Below are positions 42,181 through 50,158 of a DNA stretch of 64,000 nt, one piece after another; positions within the stretch are counted from its first letter, which is position 1, and each line of letters opens with the position of its first letter. The notes under the pieces were generated by a model. The model had not been told where the DNA came from and did not search any database. It saw only the letters and a program-made list of their open reading frames with translations. The translations under genes and the position numbers were made by a program. The DNA is from Streptomyces hygroscopicus subsp. hygroscopicus (GTDB taxonomy: Bacteria; Actinomycetota; Actinomycetes; Streptomycetales; Streptomycetaceae). Location of the stretch: positions 1 through 64,000 of the forward strand of contig NZ_BBOX01000042.1 in the NCBI RefSeq assembly GCF_001553455.1, in the 5' to 3' direction.

Positions 42181-42582
42181 ATGCAGACGCTGAACCGGTG
42201 GGAACGGGCGATAGAGCGCTGGGAGGCATCGCTGCTCGCCAAGGTGGCACGCAGCGAGCCGGTCGAACTCCTCGACGCCCTGAAACGTGAATGCGACAGC
42301 CACGCCGTGGTGTGCGGGCCGACCCGGGTGGTGGTGCCCAACGTCTACGACGTCGAGCTCGCCGACGCGGTGTACGAGGAGCTGACCCGGCGTGGCTGTC
42401 GCGTGGGACAGGTGCTGACGGACCGTCTGATGCGCCACGCCGAGGACAAGGGCTATGAGTGGGCCGGCCCGCTCGCCGTACGGGTCTCCCGGTCGGACCG
42501 GGTGCCCAACGGACGGTACCGGGTGGTGGGCCGGCCCATGCGCCACATCCGCGCGGACGCGTTCACCGACGCCGCGGCCTAG
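42181..42582 (+). CDS. Stand-alone DUF3662 (FhaA N-terminal-type) protein
   Basis: A 133-residue protein matching the N-terminal domain of the Ser/Thr-kinase-linked FHA protein FhaA: RWERAIERWEASLLAKVARS, PVELLDALKRECDSHAVVC, RVVVPNVYDVELADAVYEEL and YEWAGPLAVRVSRSDRVPNG followed by RYRVVG. In FhaA this domain precedes a flexible linker and an FHA domain; here the protein ends right after it. ATG 42181 follows CGCGAGGGC. Longer frames upstream are Pro/Ala-rich and unlikely. Its 3' end overlaps the convergent GH92 gene by 20 bases. A truncated paralogue or an adaptor are both possible. Confidence 0.82.
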   Translation: MQTLNRWERAIERWEASLLAKVARSEPVELLDALKRECDSHAVVCGPTRVVVPNVYDVELADAVYEELTRRGCRVGQVLTDRLMRHAEDKGYEWAGPLAVRVSRSDRVPNGRYRVVGRPMRHIRADAFTDAAA

Positions 42583-45085
42583 GCATGCGGTCCGCGGACG
42601 ACGCGCTCCCCGGGCAGCACGCCCGGCGCGTCAGCGGGGCAGCCGGTCGGGCGGTGGCCCATCCGGTGGCGGGCCGGCCGGCCAGGTCGAAGGAGAGCGA
42701 GCCGCCACCGCGCAGGAACGAGCCGTCCAGCCACGAGGTGTCGTGCGGCTTGCCGTTCACCCGCACCCCGGCCACGTAGAAGGCACCGTCGGACGCCTCC
42801 GGGGCGGCGATGGTGAGGGCGCGCCGCCGCCCCGCCGGGGCGATCACCGCGCGAGGGAAGAGCGGGCCGGTGAGCAGGGCCTCGGCACGCCCCGGGGCCT
42901 GCGGGTAGATGCCCAGCGCCGCGAACACGTACCACGCGGACATGGTGCCCAGGTCGTCGTTGCCGGGCAGCCCCGACGGGCCGGTCCCGTACACGGTGTC
43001 CACGATCTGGCGCACCGTCTCCTGGGTCTTCCACGGCTGCCCGAGCGCGTTGTAGAGCCAGGGGGCGTGGATGCCCGGCTCATTGGTGGGGTCGTAGCGC
43101 AGCGGGTCGCCGCCACGGACCGACCATGAGCCGTCGGGCTTGTGGAAGAAGCCGTCCAGCCGGGCCGCCGCCGTCTCGCGTCCGCCCATGGCCTCGGCGA
43201 GCCCCTGGACGTCCTGCGGCACCATCCAGGTGTACGTGGCCGCGCTGCCCTGCGCGAAGCCCCGGTCGGAGGCCGGGTCGAACGGGGTCACCCAGGAGCC
43301 GTCCCGGTTCCTGGCCTGGACGGAGCCCGCCGTGGCGGTGGCGTCCGGGTTGAACACATTGCGCCAGTAGCCGCCGCGGGCGCCGAGCTCCTCGGCCTCC
43401 TCGGCGCGGCCGAGCAGCCGGGCCCAGCGGGCGAGCGCGTCATCGGCGACGGAGTCCTCCAGGGTCTCCGCGGCGCCGCCCCAGCAGTGGCAGACGTCCT
43501 GCGCCGCGTACCCCGAGGCCAGGTACTGGGCGAGGTTCGGGCGCTGGCCCTCGCACTGCCCCGGGCAGCCCTTGTCGGAGAGCCCGTCCGGGTGGGGGAC
43601 GGTGGCCTGGCGGTAGAGGGAGTCGAAGGCGCCCTCGGCGTCGAAGTTGCGCACCCCCATCGCGTAGAAGGTGGCGAGCGTGGCCGCGGAGGGGTCGCCG
43701 GTCATCACATGGGTGGCGCCGCTGATGTGCACCCAGCGGTCCCACACCCCGCCATTCTGCCGGGCGAAATTGAACAGCGACTGGGCGAAGTCACCGGCGA
43801 CCCGGGGCTGGAGCAGGGCGAGCAGCTGCACCTGGGCGCGGTACTGGTCCCAGCCGGAGAAGTTGCTGTACTGCGCCTTCTGCCCGCGCTCCAGACGGTG
43901 CGGTGTGCCGTCCATGCCCGGGTAGCGTCCGTCGGTGTCACTGACCAGGTTGGGCTGTTGCAGCGCGTGGTACAGGGCGGTGTAGAACGCGGTGCGGCGC
44001 GGCTCGCTGCCGCCGCTGATGCGGACGGCGCGCAGTTGCCGGTCCCAGGCGGCCCGGCCGTCCGCCGCCACCTCGGCGACGCTCGCCCGGGGCGCTATCT
44101 CGGCGCGGAGGTTGGCCTCGGCGCCCGCCAGGGACACGTACGAGATGCCGAGCCGCATGTGGACGTCGGTGTCGCGTGTGGTGTCGAAGCCGACGTACCC
44201 GCCGGAGCCGCGCCCGGCCCGGTCCGCGCCGGTGAGGTACCCCTCGCCGCCGTCGGCGGTGGTGGCGCCGGCTGCGAGCCGGTCGTTCTCCCAGGTGCCG
44301 ACGGTGGAGAAGGCGCGGTCGAAGGAGGCGCTGAAGTGGAGGCGGTAGTACGTCGTGCGGTTGTTCTCGCCGCCGTTCGCACGCCGTCCGCAGAAGGCGC
44401 CGGTCAGGACCCAGCCGGTGACCTTGCGCCGCCGGGCGTCGATCTCGATGTGGGCGTTCTCGCTGCCGTTGAGCGAGTTGGAGGTGCGGAACAGCAGATG
44501 GGCCGGGGCGCCCCGGGGGAAGGAGAAGTCGGCGACACCGGCCCGCTCGCTCACCGCGAGATCGGCGACCGCGCCCGAGTCCAGCCCCACCCGGTAGTGG
44601 CCGGGCTCGGCCTTCTCCTGGTCGTGCGAGAAGCCGGCGGCGTACTTCTGGTCCTTGGTGTCCGCGGTGGGCGAGGTGTCGACCTGGCCCACGAACGGCA
44701 TGATCGGCACATCGCCCGCGGCTCCGGGGTGGCAGCCCGCGCCGTTGACGTGGGTGAGGCTGAAGCCCCGGGTGCGGGTGGTGTGGTAGGAGTACCCGTT
44801 GGCCGCCGCGGTGTTGGTCTGGTCGCCGGCGGTGCTGGTCGGGGACCAGGCGATCATGCCGAACGGCACGTTGGCGCCGGGGTAGGTGTTGCCGCCGCCC
44901 GCGGAACCGATCAGCGGGTCCACGTAGTCGACGGGGTGGCGTACCTCGCCGGCCGGTGGCGCCGCGCTCGCCGCGGGGGCCGCGGCGAGCGGGGCGAGCA
45001 GCGCGCCGACGGCCACCGCCACTCCCCCGCCGACCAGCGCCGACCGGCTCCTGAGCCGCTTTCGGTGCGCTCTGTGCGTCTCCAT
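42563..45085 (-). CDS. Secreted GH92 alpha-mannosidase
   Basis: An 840-residue exported glycosidase. A basic N-terminus (HRAHRKRLRSRS), hydrophobic stretch and cleavage near APAASAAPP form a signal peptide. The mature enzyme opens with VDYVDPLIGSAGGGNTYPGA and NVPFGMIAWSPTS, the GH92 start; later blocks are FSLTHVNGAGCHPGAAGDVP, FYTALYHALQQPN, YSNFSGWDQYRAQVQLLALL and NEPGIHAPWLYNALGQPWKT. Near the C-terminus, GLPGNDDLGTMSAWYVFAAL carries the catalytic acidic residues typical of the family. GH92 enzymes are calcium-dependent exo-mannosidases that trim mannan or N-glycans. ATG 45085 follows GGAAGGGCG. Divergent from the beta-helix gene. Confidence 0.93.
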   Translation of the reverse strand: METHRAHRKRLRSRSALVGGGVAVAVGALLAPLAAAPAASAAPPAGEVRHPVDYVDPLIGSAGGGNTYPGANVPFGMIAWSPTSTAGDQTNTAAANGYSYHTTRTRGFSLTHVNGAGCHPGAAGDVPIMPFVGQVDTSPTADTKDQKYAAGFSHDQEKAEPGHYRVGLDSGAVADLAVSERAGVADFSFPRGAPAHLLFRTSNSLNGSENAHIEIDARRRKVTGWVLTGAFCGRRANGGENNRTTYYRLHFSASFDRAFSTVGTWENDRLAAGATTADGGEGYLTGADRAGRGSGGYVGFDTTRDTDVHMRLGISYVSLAGAEANLRAEIAPRASVAEVAADGRAAWDRQLRAVRISGGSEPRRTAFYTALYHALQQPNLVSDTDGRYPGMDGTPHRLERGQKAQYSNFSGWDQYRAQVQLLALLQPRVAGDFAQSLFNFARQNGGVWDRWVHISGATHVMTGDPSAATLATFYAMGVRNFDAEGAFDSLYRQATVPHPDGLSDKGCPGQCEGQRPNLAQYLASGYAAQDVCHCWGGAAETLEDSVADDALARWARLLGRAEEAEELGARGGYWRNVFNPDATATAGSVQARNRDGSWVTPFDPASDRGFAQGSAATYTWMVPQDVQGLAEAMGGRETAAARLDGFFHKPDGSWSVRGGDPLRYDPTNEPGIHAPWLYNALGQPWKTQETVRQIVDTVYGTGPSGLPGNDDLGTMSAWYVFAALGIYPQAPGRAEALLTGPLFPRAVIAPAGRRRALTIAAPEASDGAFYVAGVRVNGKPHDTSWLDGSFLRGGGSLSFDLAGRPATGWATARPAAPLTRRACCPGSASSADRMPRPRRR

Positions 45086-45215
45086 CTTGGGATCACGCCC
45101 TTCCGTGTGTCGGTGTGAACCTACGGGCCTACGGTGACGGTGGGGTGAACCGGAGTACAGCGATGCGCGGTTGGCCACGGGACCGGTCCCGTGGCCCGGA
45201 CCTACGGTGCCCGCC

Positions 45216-46154
45216 ATGCGCATCACATGGAGGCTCGTCCTCGGCTTTCTCGCCGTCTCGGTGCTCGCGCTCCTGGCCGCCCTGGCGGGTCCGTCGTGGC
45301 CCCGGGACGGCGGTGCGGACCGCGGCTCCGGCACGGCCGCGGCCCCCTCCCCCGGACAGAGGGCCGCGCGCTGCACCGTGCGCGCCGGCACCCCGCGCGA
45401 GGCGGCGCGCCTGGCGCGGCCGGGGGACACCGTCTGCTTCGACGGCGATCTGTCCCGGCGGCGGCTGGTCATCACCACCGGCGGGAGCCGGGAGCACCCG
45501 ATCACCTACGCCGGGGACGGGGACGCCGTGGCCGGCATCACCATCGAGGCGGACGACGTGATCGTCGAGGGATTCCGGTCCGTCCGCCCCGCGGCGCCCG
45601 GGATCGAACTGACCGGCCACCGCGTCACGGTGCGGAACAACACCGTGATCGGTCCGAGGGGCGGGGACGGCGACGGTATCCGGTTCTTCGGCGACGATCT
45701 GACCATCGCGCGCAACACGGTCCGCGACACCGACAACGGCCACGGCCGGCACGCCGACTGCATGCAGACCTTCGCCAGCGGCACCCCGGCCAGCCGCCGG
45801 GTCCGCATCGAGGACAACCGCTGCGAGAACGTGGACAACATGTGCCTGATGGCCGAGGGCCCGGACGACGGGGAGGGCGACGGCCGGGGCACCACCGCCG
45901 ACTTCACCATCAGGGGCAACTACTGCGAGACGCTGCGCGCCTCCCAGGCCCTGATGTTCGAGGACGTGCGGAACGCCACCATCACCGGCAATGTGTTCGC
46001 CGCCGCCACCGACCACGCCATCGGACTCGCCTGCCACTCGACCGGTGCCCGGGTCGGCGGCAACACCCTGCACCCCGGTATCCGCTACGAGGTGGGCATC
46101 GACGCGTCGTCCAGGGCGGGTTACCGGGGGCCGGAGCCGGGCGGCCCGCCGTAG
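45216..46154 (+). CDS. Secreted right-handed beta-helix protein
   Basis: A 312-residue protein with an N-terminal signal or anchor (WRLVLGFLAVSVLALLAALA). The rest has a parallel beta-helix rhythm of short turns: HRVTVRNNTVIGPRGG, DLTIARNTVRDTD, RVRIEDNRCENVDN, DFTIRGNYCETL and NATITGNVFAAATDHAIGL. Such folds occur in pectate lyases, polysaccharide epimerases and carbohydrate-binding proteins; no catalytic motif is certain. Six or more cysteines suggest disulfides and an extracellular location. Divergent from the GH92 mannosidase, which might share its promoter region. Confidence 0.83.
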   Translation: MRITWRLVLGFLAVSVLALLAALAGPSWPRDGGADRGSGTAAAPSPGQRAARCTVRAGTPREAARLARPGDTVCFDGDLSRRRLVITTGGSREHPITYAGDGDAVAGITIEADDVIVEGFRSVRPAAPGIELTGHRVTVRNNTVIGPRGGDGDGIRFFGDDLTIARNTVRDTDNGHGRHADCMQTFASGTPASRRVRIEDNRCENVDNMCLMAEGPDDGEGDGRGTTADFTIRGNYCETLRASQALMFEDVRNATITGNVFAAATDHAIGLACHSTGARVGGNTLHPGIRYEVGIDASSRAGYRGPEPGGPP

Positions 46155-46524
46155 GGAGCCTCTGGGAGGAGGAGCCGGGGGAAGCGGGGGCGCGCGTGCC
46201 GCCGCTCCCCCGGTCGCGGGTGCCGCCGCTCCCCTCCCGATACCGGATGCCGCGAGGCGCGGCGCTCGCCGCGCTGCCGTCCCGGCCGTCCGCGGCCGGG
46301 ACGAACGGGGCCGGGACGAACGGGGCCGGGACGAACGGGGCCGACCGCGCACCACGCCGCAGGGCGGCTGTGAGACGGGCCATACGCGGCCGACGTGACG
46401 GTTCGCACGCGCGGGAAGAGGCGGCGCACCGTTGAGCACACAGCCTTCGCGGTCCGTACTGGCCGGTGCAAGCACGGGCAGCCACTGCTCCGGACAACGA
46501 CCGGCGTTCCCGCCAGGAGGCTCT
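46155..46524. other. Intergenic region with short repeats
   Basis: 370 bases with a repeated GTGCCGCCGCTCCCC pair near 46195-46235 and the perfect 15-base triplicate at 46298-46342. No gene is supported. The end holds the promoter and AGGAGG ribosome site of the DUF4142 gene. Confidence 0.5.
46298..46342. repeat. Perfect 15-base tandem repeat, three copies
   Basis: GGGACGAACGGGGCC occurs three times head to tail (46298-46312, 46313-46327, 46328-46342) without a mismatch, suggesting recent expansion. Confidence 0.9.
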
Positions 46525-47307
46525 ATGCGATCCCGGTACTTCGTGACAGGTACGTCCCTCCTCATAGGTTCCGTGGTGGTCACCCTCGGCGTGATCATGT
46601 CGCCCGCCCTGACCGGCGTGCAGCAGGAGACCAAGGCGAACCTGGCGAAGACGGACTCCACGCCGTACGGGCCGCTCACCGGGGCCGACAAGGACTTCGT
46701 GGTCAAGGTGCGGCTGGCCGGGCTGTGGGAGTTCCCGTCCGGTGAGCTGGCGCTCAAGAAGGGCACCACATCGGCGGTGAAGACGGCGGGGGAGCATCTG
46801 ATCGTGGGGCACGCGCAGCTCGACGCCGCCGTACGGAACATCGCGCCCAAGCTCGGGGTCCAGCTGCCCAACAAGCCCACGCCGCAGCAGCAGGGGTTCC
46901 TGGACACCCTGACGGCCGCCACCGGCAAGGACTTCGACAGCCGGATGGCGCAGATCCTGCGCATCACCCACGGCCAGATCTTCAGTGCCATCGCCAAGAT
47001 CCGGGCGACCAGCAAGAACACGCTGGTGCGGCAGCTCGCCACCCAGGCCAACACGGTGGTGCTGGACCACATCACGCAGATGGAGAACACCGGCATGGTG
47101 GACTACGCGTCCCTTCCCGGCCAGATCACCGCGACGCCGACCCAGGGCCCGGACTTCACCAAGCCGGTCATGCCCAGGCCCGGTGAGCCCATGGTCGTCC
47201 TGAAGGCGCCGCCCTCGCTCGCCGGGAAGGGTGAGGCGCCCACTCCCTCACCGCCGGCCCCGGTCGTCACCCCCTCGGCCTCCCCCGCCACCCCCGCCGT
47301 GCCGTAA
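46525..47307 (+). CDS. DUF4142 domain protein, exported
   Basis: A 260-residue protein. A signal anchor (residues 7-30, TGTSLLIGSVVVTLGVIM) is followed by a DUF4142 four-helix bundle: GPLTGADKDFVVKVRLAGLW, GEHLIVGHAQLDAAVRNIA, LGVQLPNKPTPQQQGFLDTL and RMAQILRITHGQIFSAIAKI. DUF4142 is ferritin-like in shape and of unknown function. The last ~60 residues are a Pro-rich tail (PTPSPPAPVVTPSASPATPA), perhaps spanning cell wall. ATG 46525 follows AGGAGGCTCT, which settles the start. A single gene. Confidence 0.87.
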   Translation: MRSRYFVTGTSLLIGSVVVTLGVIMSPALTGVQQETKANLAKTDSTPYGPLTGADKDFVVKVRLAGLWEFPSGELALKKGTTSAVKTAGEHLIVGHAQLDAAVRNIAPKLGVQLPNKPTPQQQGFLDTLTAATGKDFDSRMAQILRITHGQIFSAIAKIRATSKNTLVRQLATQANTVVLDHITQMENTGMVDYASLPGQITATPTQGPDFTKPVMPRPGEPMVVLKAPPSLAGKGEAPTPSPPAPVVTPSASPATPAVP

Positions 47308-47821
47308 CGCACCGTCAGCACGGCGCGGACAAGCCGGGTGAAACGCGGGCGGTTTCCGCCACATCGGGTCCCGCCAGATCGCGCCACTCCGCGCCACTCC
47401 GCGCGCCGCGGGGGTGCGGGACCGCCCTCTGGACGCCGGATGGGCGCCCCTGTCGGCCGCCGCGCCGCGGCCCGGCTCCACGCGTACGCGTAACCGACCA
47501 TCGCACGACCGTCTACTGGCCCATCCGCCACGTCTGCAAGAGGACGGGGGAACATGCGTCCGCCCGTCTGTGGCCCGGTCGGTCCCGGAGGCGCTATGAA
47601 TCCGTACACGGGGCCGGTGACCGGGCCAGGCGTGGCGTCCGGCGGAAACCTCCGGGGCACACGAGGCCCATGGGGGCGGTGGACCCTACTACACGCCACC
47701 CACTATTTCCGAGTATTACCGGATCTGACCCCTAACGGCTGAACCCTGCGTAACCTCACCGTCACTGACGAAGCGCCACCGGTGGGCGCCCGCCACGGGC
47801 GACGCAGGGAGGGGAGCACGC
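47308..47821. other. Region upstream of the roadblock cassette
   Basis: 514 bases. A 48-codon frame at 47596-47742 starts with ATG six bases after GGAGG and could encode a small peptide (NPYTGPVTGPGVASGGNLRG and onward), but nothing else supports it. The AT-richer piece around 47690-47730 is the likely promoter of the roadblock genes. Confidence 0.4.
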
Positions 47822-48292
47822 ATGCCCGGAATCGACGAGTGCTTGCTGGAAGCGATGACCGTGAACGGCGCGCGGGGAGCCGCCCTGATCGAGTGGACCA
47901 GCGGACTCGCGCTCGGCATGGCCGGCGAGGTGCGCGACGAGGACCCCGAGGCCACCGCCGCGGAGACGGCGGAGCTGGCCCGGATGGCGGCCGAGCAGCG
48001 GGCGTTCGCCGCGCTGGGTCCCGGCGGCGGCAAGAGCGGCGCGGACGACGGTACGGACAACGGCGGGGACGGCGGTACGAACGGCGGCGGGAACGGGGAC
48101 GGCAGGGACCGGGAGCCCGCCGTCGAAGACGTCATCATCACCACCCGCACCTGCTACCACCTGCTGCGCTTCGTCGACACGGCCTTCGACAGCGGCGTCT
48201 TCTTCTATCTGTGGCTCGACCGCCGGGAAGGGAACCTGGCGCTCGCCCGGTTGCGGCTGCGCGATCTGTGCCGGGGGCTGGCGCTGCTATGA
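47822..48292 (+). CDS. Roadblock/LC7-like protein with acidic Gly/Asp insert
   Basis: A 156-residue protein. Residues 5-35 (ECLLEAMTVNGARGAALIEW and TSGLALGMAGE) and 100-156 (DVIITTRTCYHLLRFVDTAF, FFYLWLDRREGNLALARLRL) are clearly paralogous to the fourth gene of the cassette and form a roadblock-type fold. Between them lies a ~30-residue Gly/Asp/Asn run (DDGTDNGGDGGTNGGGNGDG) absent from the paralogue. Bacterial roadblock proteins such as MglB bind and activate small Ras-like GTPases. The start codon follows GGGAGGGGAGCACGC. The stop overlaps the next gene (ATGA). Confidence 0.78.
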   Translation: MPGIDECLLEAMTVNGARGAALIEWTSGLALGMAGEVRDEDPEATAAETAELARMAAEQRAFAALGPGGGKSGADDGTDNGGDGGTNGGGNGDGRDREPAVEDVIITTRTCYHLLRFVDTAFDSGVFFYLWLDRREGNLALARLRLRDLCRGLALL

Positions 48293-49149
48293 ACACCCCC
48301 CGGAAGGCCGGTGCGCGCACCGGCCGCGCCCCCGGTCTCACCGAGCTCGCCGCCGAGCGGGCCAGCGGTGCCCTGCTGTGCGACGCGGGCACCGTGTATC
48401 TCCAGGGCGGCCAGGTGGTGCACGCGGAGAGCCCGGTGTCCCCCGGGATCGAGGTGCTGCTCACCGCCGGTGGCCGGCTGACCGCCGACAGCTGGCGGGA
48501 GGCGATGGGCCGGGCGGGCCCGGCGGGCGGGGTCGGCCGGTTCCTCGTCGACAGCGGCCGGCTGTCCGGCGCGGAGCTGGAGATCTGCCATCTGGGCGCG
48601 CTGTTCGACGCGGCGTACTTCGCGCTGGGGCACGGCAGCGGCCCCCGCGGCTTCCAGCGGGGCGCGGCCCACTGGCTGGGTCCGGTACGCCCGGTGGGCG
48701 CCGCCGCCGTCGAACGCGAGACCCGGCGGCGCGGCGAGCTGCTGGCCGCGCTGTGGCCGTATCCGCGGGTGGACACCGAACCGGTGGTAGCCCGCCGCCC
48801 CGATGGCCGCGCCCCGGCCGTCACCCCGCGTCAGCGTGCGGTGCTGGCGCTGGCCGACGGGGTCCGCACGCCCGCCCGTATCGCCCGTGAGCTGGGCCGT
48901 CCCGCCTTCCACACACTGATCGACATACGGCGGCTGGCGGCGGCGGGCCATATCGCGACCCCACGGTCCACCGGTCCGGCCGCACCGCCCTCCCCCCGGC
49001 CGGGAGTTCCGGGCCATCCGGCCCTGCCCGCCCGGTCCGGCGCCCGTCCGCCGCTGCCCCCGGGCCGCGGCCCCACCGCGGCCGGCTTCACCGATCCCGA
49101 TATCGACCTGCTGCGTCGGCTCCGCGACGCTTTGGAGGCAACCCTGTGA
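48289..49149 (+). CDS. DUF4388-like protein with C-terminal winged helix
   Basis: A 286-residue protein coupled to the preceding roadblock gene (ATGA). Residues 15-45 (LTELAAERASGALLCDAGTV and YLQGGQVVHAESP) resemble the DUF4388/PATAN module found in bacterial signalling proteins. A helix-turn-helix-like part follows at about 175-225 (TPRQRAVLALADGVRTPARI and IDIRRLAAAGHIATP). The remainder is a Pro-rich stretch and a short terminal helix IDLLRRLRDALEATL. I infer a signalling or regulatory adaptor working with the roadblock proteins; no enzymatic motif is visible. Confidence 0.68.
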   Translation: MNTPRKAGARTGRAPGLTELAAERASGALLCDAGTVYLQGGQVVHAESPVSPGIEVLLTAGGRLTADSWREAMGRAGPAGGVGRFLVDSGRLSGAELEICHLGALFDAAYFALGHGSGPRGFQRGAAHWLGPVRPVGAAAVERETRRRGELLAALWPYPRVDTEPVVARRPDGRAPAVTPRQRAVLALADGVRTPARIARELGRPAFHTLIDIRRLAAAGHIATPRSTGPAAPPSPRPGVPGHPALPARSGARPPLPPGRGPTAAGFTDPDIDLLRRLRDALEATL

Positions 49150-49186
49150 TTCCCCCGACCGACCCGCCCGCCCCAGGCGCGGCGTC

Positions 49187-49621
49187 ATGAGACTGACCCT
49201 GCGGCAGCGCACGGAGCGGAAGTGGCTGCCGGCCGCCGAACCCGAAGTGCTGGAGGAGCTGCGCCGGCTGCGGGCCCGGGTGCCCCATGTGACCGGCGCC
49301 CTCGCCGCCACCAGCGACGGCCTGGTGCTGGCCCATGACACGGCCGCCCTCGAGCCCGAGGGGGTGGCGGCGCTGACCGCCGCGGCCCTCGGAGTGGCGC
49401 AGTCGCTGGCGGAGGCCGCCGGGCGGGGCGCCTTCCGGGAACTGCTGGTCCGCGGCGAGGACGGCTACGTCGCCAGCTACGCCGCGGGCTCCATGGCCGT
49501 TCTGACCGTTCTGGCCGGTGACCGCGCCAACGTCGGCCGGCTCCACCTGGAGGCCCGCCGCTCGGGCACCCGGCTCGCCGATCTGGTGGCCGACGCGCTC
49601 GGCAGGGCCGAGCAGCCCTGA
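49187..49621 (+). CDS. Roadblock/LC7 domain protein
   Basis: A 144-residue MglB-like protein: VLEELRRLRARVPHVTGALA and ATSDGLVLAHD form the first helix and strand, then AALTAAALGVAQSLAEAAG, GYVASYAAGSMAVLTVLAGD and NVGRLHLEARRSGTRLADL. It differs from the two other roadblock-like proteins in this cassette and looks like the CvnB-type in conservons. It lies 37 bases after the DUF4388-like gene. In conservons a DUF742 protein and a GTPase would follow; neither is here. Confidence 0.82.
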   Translation: MRLTLRQRTERKWLPAAEPEVLEELRRLRARVPHVTGALAATSDGLVLAHDTAALEPEGVAALTAAALGVAQSLAEAAGRGAFRELLVRGEDGYVASYAAGSMAVLTVLAGDRANVGRLHLEARRSGTRLADLVADALGRAEQP

Positions 49622-49668
49622 CCCCCACGGCCTTCCCCGCCCGGCGCGCACACCGCGCCGTTACCCGA

Positions 49669-49714
49669 ACCGGCACCGTCCCATCGACCGGCACCGACCG
49701 GCACCACCCCATCG
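49669..49714. repeat. 18-base direct repeats before the last roadblock gene
   Basis: ACCGGCACCGTCCCATCG (49669-49686) and ACCGGCACCACCCCATCG (49697-49714) flank a ten-base partial copy. They end just upstream of the AAAGGAA ribosome site. Confidence 0.65.
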
Positions 49715-49732
49715 AAAGGAACAGTCACGATC

Positions 49733-50107
49733 ATGGCGAACACCCAGACCGCGCTCAAAGAGGCGATGACGTCCATCGAGGGCTGCCTCGGCGCCGCGCT
49801 GGTCGACTACACCAGCGGTATGGCGCTGGGCACCGTGGGCGGAGGCAACGACCTCGACCTGACGGTGGCCGCGGCGGGCAACACCGATGTGGTCCGCGCC
49901 AAGGTGCGCACCATGGAACAGCTCGGCCTGCAGGACGCCATCGAGGACATCCTGATCACCCTCGGCAGCCAGTACCACCTGATCCGGCTGCTCAAGAGCC
50001 GGGGCAGCCAGGGCCTCTTCCTCTATCTGGCGCTGGACAAGAACCGGGCCAATCTGGCGATGGCCCGGCACCAGCTGCGCAGGATCGAGGCCGGCCTGGA
50101 GGTCTGA
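49733..50107 (+). CDS. Roadblock/LC7-like protein, paralogue of the first
   Basis: A 124-residue protein with TALKEAMTSIEGCLGAALVD and YTSGMALGTVGGGNDLD at the N-terminus, then IEDILITLGSQYHLIRLLKS and GLFLYLALDKNRANLAMARH. The alignment with the first gene of the cassette is obvious by eye across both ends. The 20-base region before it has AAAGGAA but a long spacing to ATG. It may act as homodimer or as heterodimer with the other roadblock proteins. Last gene of the cassette; the next gene converges on it. Confidence 0.78.
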   Translation: MANTQTALKEAMTSIEGCLGAALVDYTSGMALGTVGGGNDLDLTVAAAGNTDVVRAKVRTMEQLGLQDAIEDILITLGSQYHLIRLLKSRGSQGLFLYLALDKNRANLAMARHQLRRIEAGLEV

Positions 50108-50158
50108 CGGCCGCTGCGGGGCGGGGGCCGTCCCGACCGGCGGCCCCGCCCCGCCCGG

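Noticed and set aside
47596..47742. 48-codon ORF with a good GGAGG site before the roadblock genes
   Set aside because: Nothing else supports it; the product is unlike any family I know, so it is mentioned but not called.
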